Assembly (NCBI GenBank): GCA_018694295.1
Contig: JABHNK010000029.1
Span: 1-42,733 of the forward strand
Source of the DNA: Waddliaceae bacterium
Lineage (GTDB): Bacteria; Chlamydiota; Chlamydiia; Chlamydiales; JABHNK01
Length of the DNA: 42,733 nt
Reading direction: 5' to 3'
The number at the start of each line of letters is the position of its first letter. The stretch's first letter is position 1. Shown here one piece after another: positions 1 to 7,999 of this stretch. The notes beneath the pieces were generated by a model, which saw nothing but the letters and a program-made list of their open reading frames with translations, had not been told where the DNA came from and did no database searches. The translations under genes were made by a program, and so were the position numbers.

Positions 1-1898
1 AAATAGACGTCTTGGATGATAGCATAGATGATTACGCTGCTATTTCTCGCGATATCATCGACAGAGGAACAGACAAAACAATAAAAGTTGCCGAAGATTG
101 GTTTGATATAGCAATAGAGTTCTTAAGAGAAGAAGATGAAGATTTTGCAACATACCCGCAAATGGACGTCTTGGATGATAGCATAGACGATTACGCTGCT
201 ATTTCTCGCGGTATCATCGACAGAGGAACAGACAAAACAATAGAAGTTGCCGAAGATTGGCTCGATACAGTGGCGGAATTCTTAAGAGAAGAAGATGAAG
301 ATTTTGCGACATACCCGCAAATAGACGTCTTGGATGATAGCATAGATGATTACGCTGCTATTTCTCGCGATATCATCGACAGAGGACCTGCCAAAGCTAT
401 AGAAGCTGTCGAAGAATTCCTCGTGACCTCTAAAGAAGTTTCCGAAGAAATGCTGGAGGCCTCGGAAGAATTTATAGAAGAATTCCTCGTGACCTCAGAA
501 GAAGTTATAGAAGAGCTCCTAGTGACTTCGGAAGAAGTTGCCGAAGATCTGCTAGAAACATCGGAAGAAGTTATCGAAGAATACCTAGTGACCTCAGAAG
601 AAGTTATAGAAGAACTCCTAGTGACATCTAAAGAAGTTGCCGAAGATCTGCTAGAAACCTCAGAAGAAGTTATCGAAGAATTCCTCGTGACATATAAAGG
701 AGCTCCCGAAGAATTCCTAGAGATCTCGGAAGAAGTTGCCGAAGATCTGCTGGCAACATCGGAAGAAGTAGTAGAAGAACTAAAAGACAAGGCTGAAGAT
801 TGGCTCGATACAACAGTAGAGTTCTTAAGAGAAGAAGATGAAGATTTTGCGACATATCCACCAATAGACGTCTTGGACGAAAGCATAGATGATTACGCTG
901 CTATTTCTCGCGATATCTTCGATAACGGACCTGACAGAGCTATAGAATCCGTAGAAGAATTCCTCGTGACCTCTAAAGAAGCTGCCGAAGATCTGCTGGA
1001 GACCTCGGAAGAAGTCGTAGAAGAACTAAAAGACAAAGCTGAAGATTGGTTCGATATAGCGATAGAATTCTTAAGAGAAGAAGATGAAGATTTTGCAACA
1101 TACCCGCAAACAGATGTCTTGGATGATAGCATAGACGATTACGCTGCTATTTCTCGCGATATCTTCGATAGAGCACCTGACAAAGCTATAGAAGCTGTCG
1201 AAGAAATCCTAGCGACGTCTAAAGAGGTTGCCGAAGAGCTTCTGGAGACCTCAGAAGAATTCCTAGAAACTTCAGAAGAAGTTATAGAAGAATATCTCGT
1301 GACCTCAGAAGAAGTTATCGAAGATCTCCTTGTTACCTCTAAAGAAGCTGCTGAAGATCTGCTGGATACTTCAGAAGAATTCCTAGTAACCTCTAAAAAA
1401 TCCGCCGAAGAATTCCTCGTGACCCATAAAGAAGTTACAGGAGATTGGATTTCAGAGATCTCAGAAGAAGCAATGAAATGGATAGAAGATCTTGTCGCCG
1501 AAGAAGAACCTTCACTTACATCAGACGACACGGCTTCTTATGAAGAGGAATCAATAAGTATAGACGTCGACAAAACGATAAGCGATATCGAAGATCTTGA
1601 TGCATATGGCGACTATGTGCCTACAACATTCGAATTTTCTAAAGATAGTATCAACGTCGGAGAAAGAGTAAGACAGTTCCAAATGCAGCTTGCAAAATGG
1701 TTCAAAAGAAACTACGCAACGACAGCACCGAAAAGAGAATATACTGCGCTTTCCAGCGACGAGCCAACACAAAACAGCCACGAAGAAAAAGCTCCCGAGC
1801 CAACACCTGATACTATACCGCAAGAAGAAGAAAGAAGCGCGGTAGAGATGCTGCTACAAAGAGAAATGTTTAAAAGAGAAGCAACGACAAACGAGTAA
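1..1898 (+). CDS. Acidic, internally repetitive protein (3' part of gene)
   Basis: The frame is open from the first complete codon (base 3) with no stop upstream, and the TTG at base 12 lies inside a repeat, so the true start is outside the window. About 632 residues are visible. The protein is dominated by Glu and Asp. It carries a 53-residue unit (IDVLDDSIDDYAAISR... ...REEDEDFATYPQ) starting at bases 3, 162 and 321, with variant copies at 864 and 1110. Between them lie runs of an 11-residue unit of the type EEFLVTSEEVI. Hydrophobic pairs fall at spacings 7-4-7-4, as in hendecad amphipathic helices or coiled coils. The last ~140 residues are non-repetitive and include WFKRNYATTAPKREY. No transmembrane segment or known domain was recognised. 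The N-terminus is unseen, so secretion cannot be judged. A surface, cytoskeletal or secreted-effector role is possible but speculative. Confidence 0.8.
   Translation, partial: IDVLDDSIDDYAAISRDIIDRGTDKTIKVAEDWFDIAIEFLREEDEDFATYPQMDVLDDSIDDYAAISRGIIDRGTDKTIEVAEDWLDTVAEFLREEDEDFATYPQIDVLDDSIDDYAAISRDIIDRGPAKAIEAVEEFLVTSKEVSEEMLEASEEFIEEFLVTSEEVIEELLVTSEEVAEDLLETSEEVIEEYLVTSEEVIEELLVTSKEVAEDLLETSEEVIEEFLVTYKGAPEEFLEISEEVAEDLLATSEEVVEELKDKAEDWLDTTVEFLREEDEDFATYPPIDVLDESIDDYAAISRDIFDNGPDRAIESVEEFLVTSKEAAEDLLETSEEVVEELKDKAEDWFDIAIEFLREEDEDFATYPQTDVLDDSIDDYAAISRDIFDRAPDKAIEAVEEILATSKEVAEELLETSEEFLETSEEVIEEYLVTSEEVIEDLLVTSKEAAEDLLDTSEEFLVTSKKSAEEFLVTHKEVTGDWISEISEEAMKWIEDLVAEEEPSLTSDDTASYEEESISIDVDKTISDIEDLDAYGDYVPTTFEFSKDSINVGERVRQFQMQLAKWFKRNYATTAPKREYTALSSDEPTQNSHEEKAPEPTPDTIPQEEERSAVEMLLQREMFKREATTNE
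3..389 (+). repeat. 159-bp in-frame tandem repeat
   Basis: Near-identical units start at bases 3, 162 and 321, a period of exactly 159 bp (53 codons). The third copy diverges after about 66 bp. Two further partial copies start at 864 and 1110. The high nucleotide identity of copies 1 and 2 suggests recent duplication or ongoing homogenisation. The array extends left out of the window. Confidence 0.9.
411..780 (+). repeat. 33-bp (hendecad) repeat array inside the acidic protein gene
   Basis: Eleven-codon units related to EEFLVTSEEVI run head to tail, for example at 411, 444 and 477, and reappear around 1197-1430. The period is always a multiple of 33 bp, so copy-number change would keep the reading frame. 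Confidence 0.85.
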
Positions 1899-1901
1899 TA
1901 C

Positions 1902-1916
1902 TCAATGCTCAATGAT
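1902..1916 (+). repeat. Short heptamer array (TCAATGN)
   Basis: Two copies of a TCAATG-type heptamer begin four bases after the TAA stop of the acidic repeat gene. The same heptamer family recurs at 2731-2758, 7189-7220, 16468-16481, 27327-27361, 40096-40135 and 40168-40203. Confidence 0.6.
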
Positions 1917-1920
1917 CTTA

Positions 1921-2080
1921 TACCAATTCTCGGTGAAAAGTTCAGAAATTGGACTCAAGATTTTTGTGTAGAAAGAAGTGCGGAGATCGCCGCAAGCATT
2001 TGTGTGCTAGCAAGATCGAGCGCAAAATTCTACGCAAAAAGATGAGGATGAATTTGTGAAGTTTTTATCGAGAATTGGTA
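1921..2080. repeat. 160-bp imperfect palindrome (MITE-like or long hairpin)
   Basis: The arm at 1921-1943 (TACCAATTCTCGGTGAAAAG...) is nearly the exact reverse complement of 2058-2080. Pairing continues inward (CAGAAATT/AATTTGTG, TTTTTGTGTAGA/TCTACGCAAAAA, TGCGGAGATC region), so almost the whole 160 bp can fold on itself. It ends three bases from the ferredoxin stop codon and fills the gap between two convergent genes. It could be a foldback mobile element or a large bidirectional termination structure. No run of T residues typical of an intrinsic terminator follows the stem. Confidence 0.7.
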
Positions 2081-2083
2081 TTA

Positions 2084-2278
2084 CTACGCTTCTACAGTGA
2101 TGGCATTGACAGGACATTGGTTCGCTGTATCTTCGAGCTGGTCGAAGTCTATAGAAAGACATCCAGCTTCGATAACTTCAGCGATGCCGTCGTCGTTGAT
2201 CTTAAAGCATTCAGGGCAAAGATTTTCGCATAAGCCGCAGCCGATGCATGTTTCTGGATTAACGGAAGCTTTTGGCAT
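2084..2278 (-). CDS. [4Fe-4S] ferredoxin
   Basis: This 64-residue electron carrier has CIGCGLCENLCPEC at residues 11-24 and CPVNAI at 55-60. The layout closely matches single-cluster ferredoxins such as that of Thermotoga maritima. By that comparison Cys11, Cys14, Cys17 and Cys55 would bind one [4Fe-4S] cluster, and Cys21 and Cys40 would form the disulfide. Cys24 is extra. The protein is acidic and cytoplasmic, with no signal peptide. The ATG start is supported by AAGGAG a few bases upstream. It stands alone, with its own likely promoter and a hairpin-forming repeat at its 3' end, so its redox partner cannot be read from context. Chlamydia also carries a small ferredoxin of this type, as I recall. 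Confidence 0.93.
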   Translation of the reverse strand: MPKASVNPETCIGCGLCENLCPECFKINDDGIAEVIEAGCLSIDFDQLEDTANQCPVNAITVEA

Positions 2279-2318
2279 AGAAGAACTCCTTAAAAGAGGT
2301 GTTTTTAGGTAAAAATCA

Positions 2319-2349
2319 TACTATATGACGATTGCACCACAGAATGCAA
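2319..2349 (-). promoter_or_regulatory. Likely sigma-70-type promoter of the ferredoxin gene
   Basis: On the minus strand a TTGCAT box is followed, about 18 bases later, by TATAGT (overlapping TATGAT), roughly 40 bases upstream of the ferredoxin ATG. The -10 box is good and the -35 box partial. Assignment is by motif only. Confidence 0.4.
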
Positions 2350-2353
2350 GAAA

Positions 2354-2695
2354 TTATTCTGTAATATTGCCGGCCAAAATTCTTAAAACACGCCTTATAC
2401 TAAGAGAGTTTCCACTCCTACGCGATATTGCTATGACATAACAGTCACTATAATAAGGGATATCTTTGTAAGCCTCTCTAGATTCAACACCTGAAACAAC
2501 ATACTTCGAGCCGAACATATCGTGTTCTTTAACGTACTTAAAAAAATCTTGGGCGACTCCTTCAGTTTTAAAGACAATTTCAGCGTATTTAGAAGGGATC
2601 TTCTTTCTCATAAGATGTCTTGGAATTATTGGAACAGGAAAAAAGACGACGTCTTCTAAATGTAAAACTATTGGTTGCAATGAAGGAGCCGTCAT
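2354..2695 (-). CDS. Hypothetical protein (113 aa)
   Basis: I do not recognise this protein. It starts MTAPSLQPIVLHLEDVVFFP and has a mixed alpha/beta composition. There is no signal peptide, transmembrane helix or cysteine cluster, and the C-terminal third is basic (SRRSGNSLSIRRVLRIL). The ATG at 2695 is preceded by AAAGA only, a weak ribosome binding site. It lies between the ferredoxin promoter and the heptamer array behind oppB, and runs in the same direction as both neighbours. Because oppB ends 56 bases upstream it could be the last gene of that unit. Length and composition look like a real gene. Confidence 0.65.
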   Translation of the reverse strand: MTAPSLQPIVLHLEDVVFFPVPIIPRHLMRKKIPSKYAEIVFKTEGVAQDFFKYVKEHDMFGSKYVVSGVESREAYKDIPYYSDCYVIAISRRSGNSLSIRRVLRILAGNITE

Positions 2696-2730
2696 TCTTT
2701 AGCTTTTTCTCAATTTATTGACTTAATATT

Positions 2731-2758
2731 TCATTGATCATTGATCATTGATCATTGT
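2731..2758. repeat. Heptamer array overlapping the oppB stop
   Basis: Several head-to-tail copies of TTGATCA (equivalently TCAATGA on the other strand) form a 7-bp tandem array. Its edge covers the last codon and the TGA of oppB at 2752-2757, so the array supplies the stop codon. Confidence 0.8.
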
Positions 2759-4254
2759 TCTAGCGACATCCGTGGATCTAGAAGGGTATATGTTATGTCG
2801 GCAGTAAGGTACCCGAGAAGTGTCAGCGTTGAACTCATAAGCGCCGAGAACATGATGACGTTATAGTCGCGGTTTATCACGGCCTCATAGAAAAACCTTC
2901 CGAAGCCGTCGATGCCGAAGATCGTTTCTATTATCAGTGAACCGCCAAGGACGATACCAAGAGACCCCGCTACCGACGTCACGATGGTGATGGCGGCATT
3001 GCGCCCTACGTGGAAGATAAGAACATGTAGAGGGCTTAGGCCTTTGGCATGGGCAGTGCGTACATAATCTTGACGTAATACTTCAAGAACGGCAGTACGC
3101 GATAGCCGCGACTGTACAGCGAGCGTACCGTATAGCACTGCCAGCAGTGGTAGGCAGATATGCTGTAATATATCAAAAAACCTTTCGGAAGATGTGAAGG
3201 TGTTGTATATGCTGTCGGAACTGTTGAAGCCGCTGATGGGGATGGCGATGTCGGAGAAGAAAAAGGTGTTGTTAAGGGCAACCTTTTCGATGAGGAAAGG
3301 CGCGACGACGAAGATAGGAGTGGCGTATAACAGCAGGAACATGACGTTTAGGGTGATGTCCTGCCAACGATTTTGTCTTATAGACATATAGCATCCGAAA
3401 ACCTGGCACAGGACAAAGGTTATAAGCATAGGAAGGATAGCAAGGGTAAGAGAGTATTTAAATCTTTTAGACACTTCACCGATGACTTTCTTGTTATTGT
3501 CATTACGAAGCGTTCCGAAATCCAGGGTCAAGACCCTGCTGAGATATCGTGCAAAACGTGTCTCTATAAATAAAATTTTTGCCTTTGAGATGTTGTCGGG
3601 TTCGAAGACATAGCTTTCTTTATTGCCTTCGTACCACAACGCCATCGTAGAGATTTTTTCGGTGATGACATCAGAAGGGTCGGCGGCGGATATCATCGCA
3701 TTCCTCAAGATGTTATTGTCGACGGAGATTTTTTTGTTGTAGGCTTTTTTCTTTGCAGGAAGGCCAGGGCCGAGAAATGGTTGACGAGACCCTCCGCGGG
3801 CGAAGAACCGCGACGCTATAGATTTTGTGGCGATGTCACCATCACCTTCGATGATGTCAAGAAGATGTGGCATGACATAACGCGCCCTATCGCCGAAGGC
3901 CGTCTGTATCGCAGAGAAATCTTTTATAGACATCTCTTCAGCGTCGTCGGGGCTTTCTTTCTTGGTGATAAGCTGGACGATGACACGCGACACATCTTCT
4001 TTCGGCGTCGAAGACCAGCGGTTGAAAATTATAGGTAGTGTAAGACCATAATGTTCGCGGAAATGTAGGTATCGTTCGTCGCTGCCGAAGGCATCGCTAG
4101 CGCTTTCTTTTCTGCTGGCGTTTCCACTGTCGGAGATCTCTGTGACGGAAACAGGGTCGCCGGGAGCGAGGTTTATTATGACAAAATTTACTATTATGAT
4201 GCATAGCAACGTCAGCGGGAGAAGCAAAAGTCTTCTTGTTATATAGCTTGCCAT
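2752..4254 (-). CDS. oppB: Oligopeptide ABC transporter permease OppB with large insertion
   Basis: This is an inner-membrane permease of the DppB/OppB family that would form half of the channel of a peptide importer. Residues 1-32 (MASYITRRLLLLPLTLLCII... then APGDP) are the classic N-terminal helix. The C-terminal ~240 residues hold five further helices and the EAA loop (VLRQDYVRTAHAKGLSPLHV) that contacts the ATPase. At 500 residues it is much longer than the usual 310-340. The excess is a polar segment at about residues 40-255 between helix 1 and helix 2, placed on the periplasmic side. The start lies six bases from the oppA stop, so the two are surely co-transcribed. OppC and an ATPase gene are found about 34 kb away on the other strand. 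Chlamydial OppB proteins are, as I recall, also long. Confidence 0.9.
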   Translation of the reverse strand: MASYITRRLLLLPLTLLCIIIVNFVIINLAPGDPVSVTEISDSGNASRKESASDAFGSDERYLHFREHYGLTLPIIFNRWSSTPKEDVSRVIVQLITKKESPDDAEEMSIKDFSAIQTAFGDRARYVMPHLLDIIEGDGDIATKSIASRFFARGGSRQPFLGPGLPAKKKAYNKKISVDNNILRNAMISAADPSDVITEKISTMALWYEGNKESYVFEPDNISKAKILFIETRFARYLSRVLTLDFGTLRNDNNKKVIGEVSKRFKYSLTLAILPMLITFVLCQVFGCYMSIRQNRWQDITLNVMFLLLYATPIFVVAPFLIEKVALNNTFFFSDIAIPISGFNSSDSIYNTFTSSERFFDILQHICLPLLAVLYGTLAVQSRLSRTAVLEVLRQDYVRTAHAKGLSPLHVLIFHVGRNAAITIVTSVAGSLGIVLGGSLIIETIFGIDGFGRFFYEAVINRDYNVIMFSALMSSTLTLLGYLTADITYTLLDPRMSLEQ

Positions 4255-4259
4255 GGTAG

Positions 4260-6389
4260 CTATTCCTTAATCCAGAAGATACTACTGTCGGGCTCGGAAG
4301 TCGTCGCGCCAGGGATGATATCTTGGCGTTCTTTTGGGATGAAGACATTCTGAACATATTCTCGATACAGCAGCGCTCTCTTAGGAGTATATAAGAAGAT
4401 GTATGGTGCTTCGTCGTGGAGGATTTTGTGAAAACGGTGATATAAAGATAGGCGACGCTCGCCATCGTATTCGTATTCTAAAGCTTCGATGATGCTGTCG
4501 GCTTCGGCATTGACAAAACCGATAGCGTTAGAAGAGCCTTTTTCTTTGGCGCCGGAAGAGTGCCACAGCTGTCGAGGTTTTTCGGGGGGAGTGCCAAGTT
4601 GCCATCCGAAGTATATGGCATCGAAGGATTTGGCCTCGAAGTCAGCAGAGAGATCATTGATGTCTACACCGTTGAGACGGCAGTCTACGCCGATTTCCTT
4701 AAGGGCGGTAGCAATGTATTCGCAGTTGGATTTAGTGGTAGGGTTCTTGACATAATATGTTAGGGAGAAAGAAAAAGGAACGCTCTTACCGTCGATGATC
4801 TTGTCGCGGATGCCGTCTTCGTTGGAATCGTACCACCCATCTTCTTCGAGGAGACGCCGGGCTTCGTAAGGGTCGAAAGGCCACGGCGGTATCGATGTGT
4901 CGTACGATGGAGAATTATAGAAGAAAGACCCTGTTATTTCAATGCCCATATCATTGAGGTTTTGCTTGATAATGCGTCTGCGGTCGATGGCATATGCCAT
5001 AGCTTGACGTACCTTCTTGCTAGAGAAAAATGGCGTCGCATGGTTCCATCCTACATAGTTGTATGCACGATAGAGGTAGTCGAGGCGTCCTATGCCATTG
5101 TTGTTGGAAGCCTGCAAAAGATAGTCGTCGTCGTTGAGGAAGTTTTTTAGCTCGACAAGCTGTTCTGGACTGAGTTCATAGGTGTCGATGTTTCCGACTT
5201 TAAATTCTTGCCATATGGCATTGGGAGACTCTTTGAAGTTGACCTCTAAAGCTTCGGATAGAGCAGCATAGCGATTGTGATAGTCGCGGTTGCGTACGAA
5301 GCGTATCATATTGTCGGTCATACCGTCAAAAATCCAAGGACCACAGCTTACTATGATATTCTTCGCCCAGTGTTCTGCGAAATTATTGGCCCATACCGAG
5401 TCGATACGATAGGTGTCAAGGGCGCTGTCATCTTCGACGATCTTCGTTCCGTCGGAGAAATATTGATAAACAAAACGTGGTAATGGCTGAAGACCGCCGG
5501 TAAGACTCCTAGCAATATATTTTATCTTGGAAACTTTTTCGCCAGTAGCGGCGTCTTCAACGATTGAAGACTTCCACCGTGCGACGAAGGTGTAGTCGTC
5601 TATGACCTTAAGATCTTCAAGGTCTTGGAAGAAGGTTCTTTTAGCAGAAGCGCCACCTATAGTAAGGTGTGGGTTCATCATGGCGTCGAAGAAGAACTTA
5701 AAATCATAGGCAGTGACGTTATGTTTCTTGAGAAAATGTTCGGCAAGGACAACGTCTTCGGGGAAATGCTCTTGCTGGAGAGGCTCCCAGTATACGTCAT
5801 GACGTAGGTGTACCCAAAATTCAGGGATGCCAGTGTCGGCATCTATACGTTCCTCGATTTTATAGGCCATATTGGGTGAGAGGGTCTCGTATTTTCCGAA
5901 CTCGAGGTCTGCGACGGAGATAGAACATAGGCTGATGAAGCCAGCAATCGTTGAGAAGTTGCTGAAAGGGTGGAGGTTGTCGGGCTTGCCGACCATAGCA
6001 TTGTGGCGTGTTCCGCTAGGAACAAAATCTTCGCCGAGGATCTCTGGTAGTGTAGTAGAATAAAAAACGTCTTCGTTGAGGATGTTAGGAATGGTGTCGT
6101 CGACATAAGAGCTTTTATAATCGAGATCATAGCCTTCTGAGGTGTCGTAAGAGACTTCATTAATGAGGCTTTGATTTTTGAGAATTATACGGAGGACGTC
6201 TTCTTTGATGTCCTCGGTTTCGAGACGCGTAGAAACTATTTCATCTTTAAGCTGGCTGATGTCATTGCGGAGTTTCTTGACGTCGCTCTCAAGCAATGAC
6301 GAAGACCAATACAGCATCGCCATAAAAGCAAGAAGCCCTAAACTTATTACGAAGCGGAAGATATATAGCACGATAGGTTCTTTTTTCAT
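4260..6389 (-). CDS. oppA: Membrane-anchored oligopeptide-binding protein OppA
   Basis: This is a solute-binding protein family 5 member delivering peptides to OppB/OppC. An N-terminal helix (about residues 6-25) is followed by a short coiled coil (SDVKKLRNDISQLKDE...). The binding domain then runs from about residue 100 to the end, with family features such as VRQAMAYAIDRRRI and FDPYEARRLLEEDGWYD. There is no lipobox cysteine, so it appears anchored by an uncleaved helix instead of lipid, with the coiled coil as a stalk. A longer frame begins at 6407, but the ATG at 6389 overlaps the upstream TGA as ATGA, a typical coupled start, giving 709 residues. The family's usual length is 530-600. It sits between an amino-acid-type binding lipoprotein and oppB. 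Confidence 0.88.
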   Translation of the reverse strand: MKKEPIVLYIFRFVISLGLLAFMAMLYWSSSLLESDVKKLRNDISQLKDEIVSTRLETEDIKEDVLRIILKNQSLINEVSYDTSEGYDLDYKSSYVDDTIPNILNEDVFYSTTLPEILGEDFVPSGTRHNAMVGKPDNLHPFSNFSTIAGFISLCSISVADLEFGKYETLSPNMAYKIEERIDADTGIPEFWVHLRHDVYWEPLQQEHFPEDVVLAEHFLKKHNVTAYDFKFFFDAMMNPHLTIGGASAKRTFFQDLEDLKVIDDYTFVARWKSSIVEDAATGEKVSKIKYIARSLTGGLQPLPRFVYQYFSDGTKIVEDDSALDTYRIDSVWANNFAEHWAKNIIVSCGPWIFDGMTDNMIRFVRNRDYHNRYAALSEALEVNFKESPNAIWQEFKVGNIDTYELSPEQLVELKNFLNDDDYLLQASNNNGIGRLDYLYRAYNYVGWNHATPFFSSKKVRQAMAYAIDRRRIIKQNLNDMGIEITGSFFYNSPSYDTSIPPWPFDPYEARRLLEEDGWYDSNEDGIRDKIIDGKSVPFSFSLTYYVKNPTTKSNCEYIATALKEIGVDCRLNGVDINDLSADFEAKSFDAIYFGWQLGTPPEKPRQLWHSSGAKEKGSSNAIGFVNAEADSIIEALEYEYDGERRLSLYHRFHKILHDEAPYIFLYTPKRALLYREYVQNVFIPKERQDIIPGATTSEPDSSIFWIKE

Positions 6390-7144
6390 GAGTTTTGAAA
6401 GCCCCATTTGTTTATAAGGAAATCTAAGGTGCCATCATCTATGACGGTTTCTAGTCCGCTATTGAAATGTTCCGAAAGGATTTTCCCTTCGGCGTCTTTT
6501 GGCGTTACAAGCCTTAGGGCGTCGTTGGTCAATGGCGACGAAGCGACCTTTAGAATTTTTGCATACGCATTCTTGCAATAAGAACGCCCCGAGACGATAC
6601 CCATGATTACGGCGTCGACTTCATTGTTGACGAGCTTGTCGAGTGCTATGATATTATTTTCGTAGGACTCTATAAAAATTTCAGGGTGCTTTTTTAGGAG
6701 ATATATGTTCTCAGAACCATTGAGGATGCCGAGCTTTTTTCCGGAGAGATCGTCAAGCGATGATATGTCTGAGTCTTCGTGGACGATGATGACGGGTCCC
6801 AAAGAAAAATAATGTTCGGAAAAATGGTATAGAGCTTTTTGTGAGGCGCGAGGATGGCGAGGTGAAAGAACACCATCATACGAGTCCTTCTCAAGGCCGT
6901 AGAAAAGCTGCTCTGTCGAAGCCTGCGATAGCTTAAAAACGATGTTTTCTTCTTTGGCGATAGCACGGAGAAGGTCGTCGGAAAAAGCACGGAGGTGTGC
7001 ATTCTTGCCCATAAGAGGAAGGTTGCCCCACGAGGGGTCGCGGGCGATCCTGAAAGTTTTGTTCTCCATTTCTTTATCTTCGCCAGAAGAACATCCGACA
7101 AAGAAAAGACATATAAAACCCAACAAAAATAATATCGACCTCAT
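6386..7144 (-). CDS. Amino-acid-type solute-binding lipoprotein (SBP family 3)
   Basis: The 252-residue protein starts with a lipoprotein signal peptide ending in the lipobox FVGC (Cys18). It continues as a family 3 periplasmic binding protein: ARDPSWGN near the start, LDDLSGKKLGILNGSE around residue 130, DAVIMG around 180, and an ending LDFLINKWGF typical of these proteins. It would capture an amino acid or similar small solute and is lipid-anchored in the periplasm. No cognate permease or ATPase of the polar amino acid type lies nearby; instead it is translationally coupled (ATGA) to oppA. It may supply a transporter encoded elsewhere or cooperate with the Opp system. Chlamydial ArtJ belongs to this family. 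Confidence 0.85.
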   Translation of the reverse strand: MRSILFLLGFICLFFVGCSSGEDKEMENKTFRIARDPSWGNLPLMGKNAHLRAFSDDLLRAIAKEENIVFKLSQASTEQLFYGLEKDSYDGVLSPRHPRASQKALYHFSEHYFSLGPVIIVHEDSDISSLDDLSGKKLGILNGSENIYLLKKHPEIFIESYENNIIALDKLVNNEVDAVIMGIVSGRSYCKNAYAKILKVASSPLTNDALRLVTPKDAEGKILSEHFNSGLETVIDDGTLDFLINKWGFQNS

Positions 7145-7188
7145 AATCTACACCGTAATGATACTAAAAATATTTTTTCAGTGTAGCA

Positions 7189-7220
7189 AATCAATGATCA
7201 ATGATCAATGATCAATTATC
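7189..7220. repeat. Heptamer array behind the metallophosphoesterase gene
   Basis: Four to five copies of TCAATGA in tandem lie about 23 bases beyond the stop codon of the minus-strand phosphoesterase gene. Confidence 0.75.
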
Positions 7221-7242
7221 AATAAAAAGCTTATCTTATGCG

Positions 7243-7989
7243 TTATACAACTTTTGTTGGAGTGAAATCTAGGTGGTCGCACGAGGTGAAGATATATTGT
7301 ATCTCGTTTTTCGTGCCGAATAAGGGCTTTTCAGTAGAGACATTATGGAGGTGCCCGAAGATGCATATGTCGACGTTGTATTTCTCGAGAAGACGCGAAA
7401 CGGAAGAATCTTGAAGATCAGGGCCGATAGGGGGGAAGTGTGTTATTACGATACGCTGCTTCGCCGCAGGGTTCATAGCTTTAAGGCCAAGCTCTAGGCG
7501 GTGAAGCTCACGGGAAAAGATCTTTTCTTGCTGTTCTTTGTCGGAAGGAGACGTTCCGATGTTTATGCCCTCAGTCTCGACGAAGGAAATACAGTCGTTG
7601 AAAGAAAACTCCGTAGTGTCCCACAGCCGCGTTCCTGTTATTGAGACATCACCCCAGTCGAAAGCATTGTTTTGTATAGGATGTATCGATTTCGGCAACA
7701 CTGCTTTCATCTTCTTCATAGAAGACCACCAGTAGTCGTGGTTTCCGCGGACGATGACTTTCGTGCCGGGAAGTCCACCGACCCACGAAAGGTCGGCGGC
7801 GGCAGCATCGAGGGTCATCGCCCAGGAGATGTCTCCGGCGATGAGGACGAGGTCGTCATTGCCGATGTTCTTACGCCACCGTTCCTGGATTTTGTCGGTA
7901 TAGTTTTCCCAGGGGCCACCGAAGACGTCCATCTTTTTGTCGGCGTCTTCGAAGGCAAGGTGCAGATCTGATAGTGCCCATATTGTCAT
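7243..7989 (-). CDS. Calcineurin-like metallophosphoesterase
   Basis: This 248-residue protein has the full metal-binding set of the family: DLHLA (Asp7, His9), GDISW (about residue 53), GNHDYWW (about residue 82), HFPP (about residue 183) and GHLHN (about residue 213). It would hydrolyse phosphomono- or diesters with two divalent metals in the cytoplasm. There is no signal peptide. The WAM/WVGG/YWW tryptophan-rich segments match the bacterial subgroup that begins MxxxAxSDLHL. The substrate is unknown. It follows the glucokinase-like gene by ten bases in the same direction, so the two are probably one transcript. Confidence 0.88.
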   Translation of the reverse strand: MTIWALSDLHLAFEDADKKMDVFGGPWENYTDKIQERWRKNIGNDDLVLIAGDISWAMTLDAAAADLSWVGGLPGTKVIVRGNHDYWWSSMKKMKAVLPKSIHPIQNNAFDWGDVSITGTRLWDTTEFSFNDCISFVETEGINIGTSPSDKEQQEKIFSRELHRLELGLKAMNPAAKQRIVITHFPPIGPDLQDSSVSRLLEKYNVDICIFGHLHNVSTEKPLFGTKNEIQYIFTSCDHLDFTPTKVV

Positions 7990-7999
7990 AATAATTCTC

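Noticed and set aside
3-1430. Possible CRISPR array from regular repeats
   Set aside because: The 159-bp and 33-bp units are coding, in-frame and contiguous, with no unique spacers.
350-1531. Long minus-strand frames rich in Ser (350-886, 893-1132, 1139-1531)
   Set aside because: They are mirror images of the repeated Glu/Asp-rich gene; GAA/GAT codons read as TTC/ATC and Ser codons on the other strand. No ribosome sites or independent features.
2731-2758. Heptamer arrays as replication or plasmid iterons
   Set aside because: Only two to five very short units per site, many sites, no DnaA boxes or replication genes nearby.
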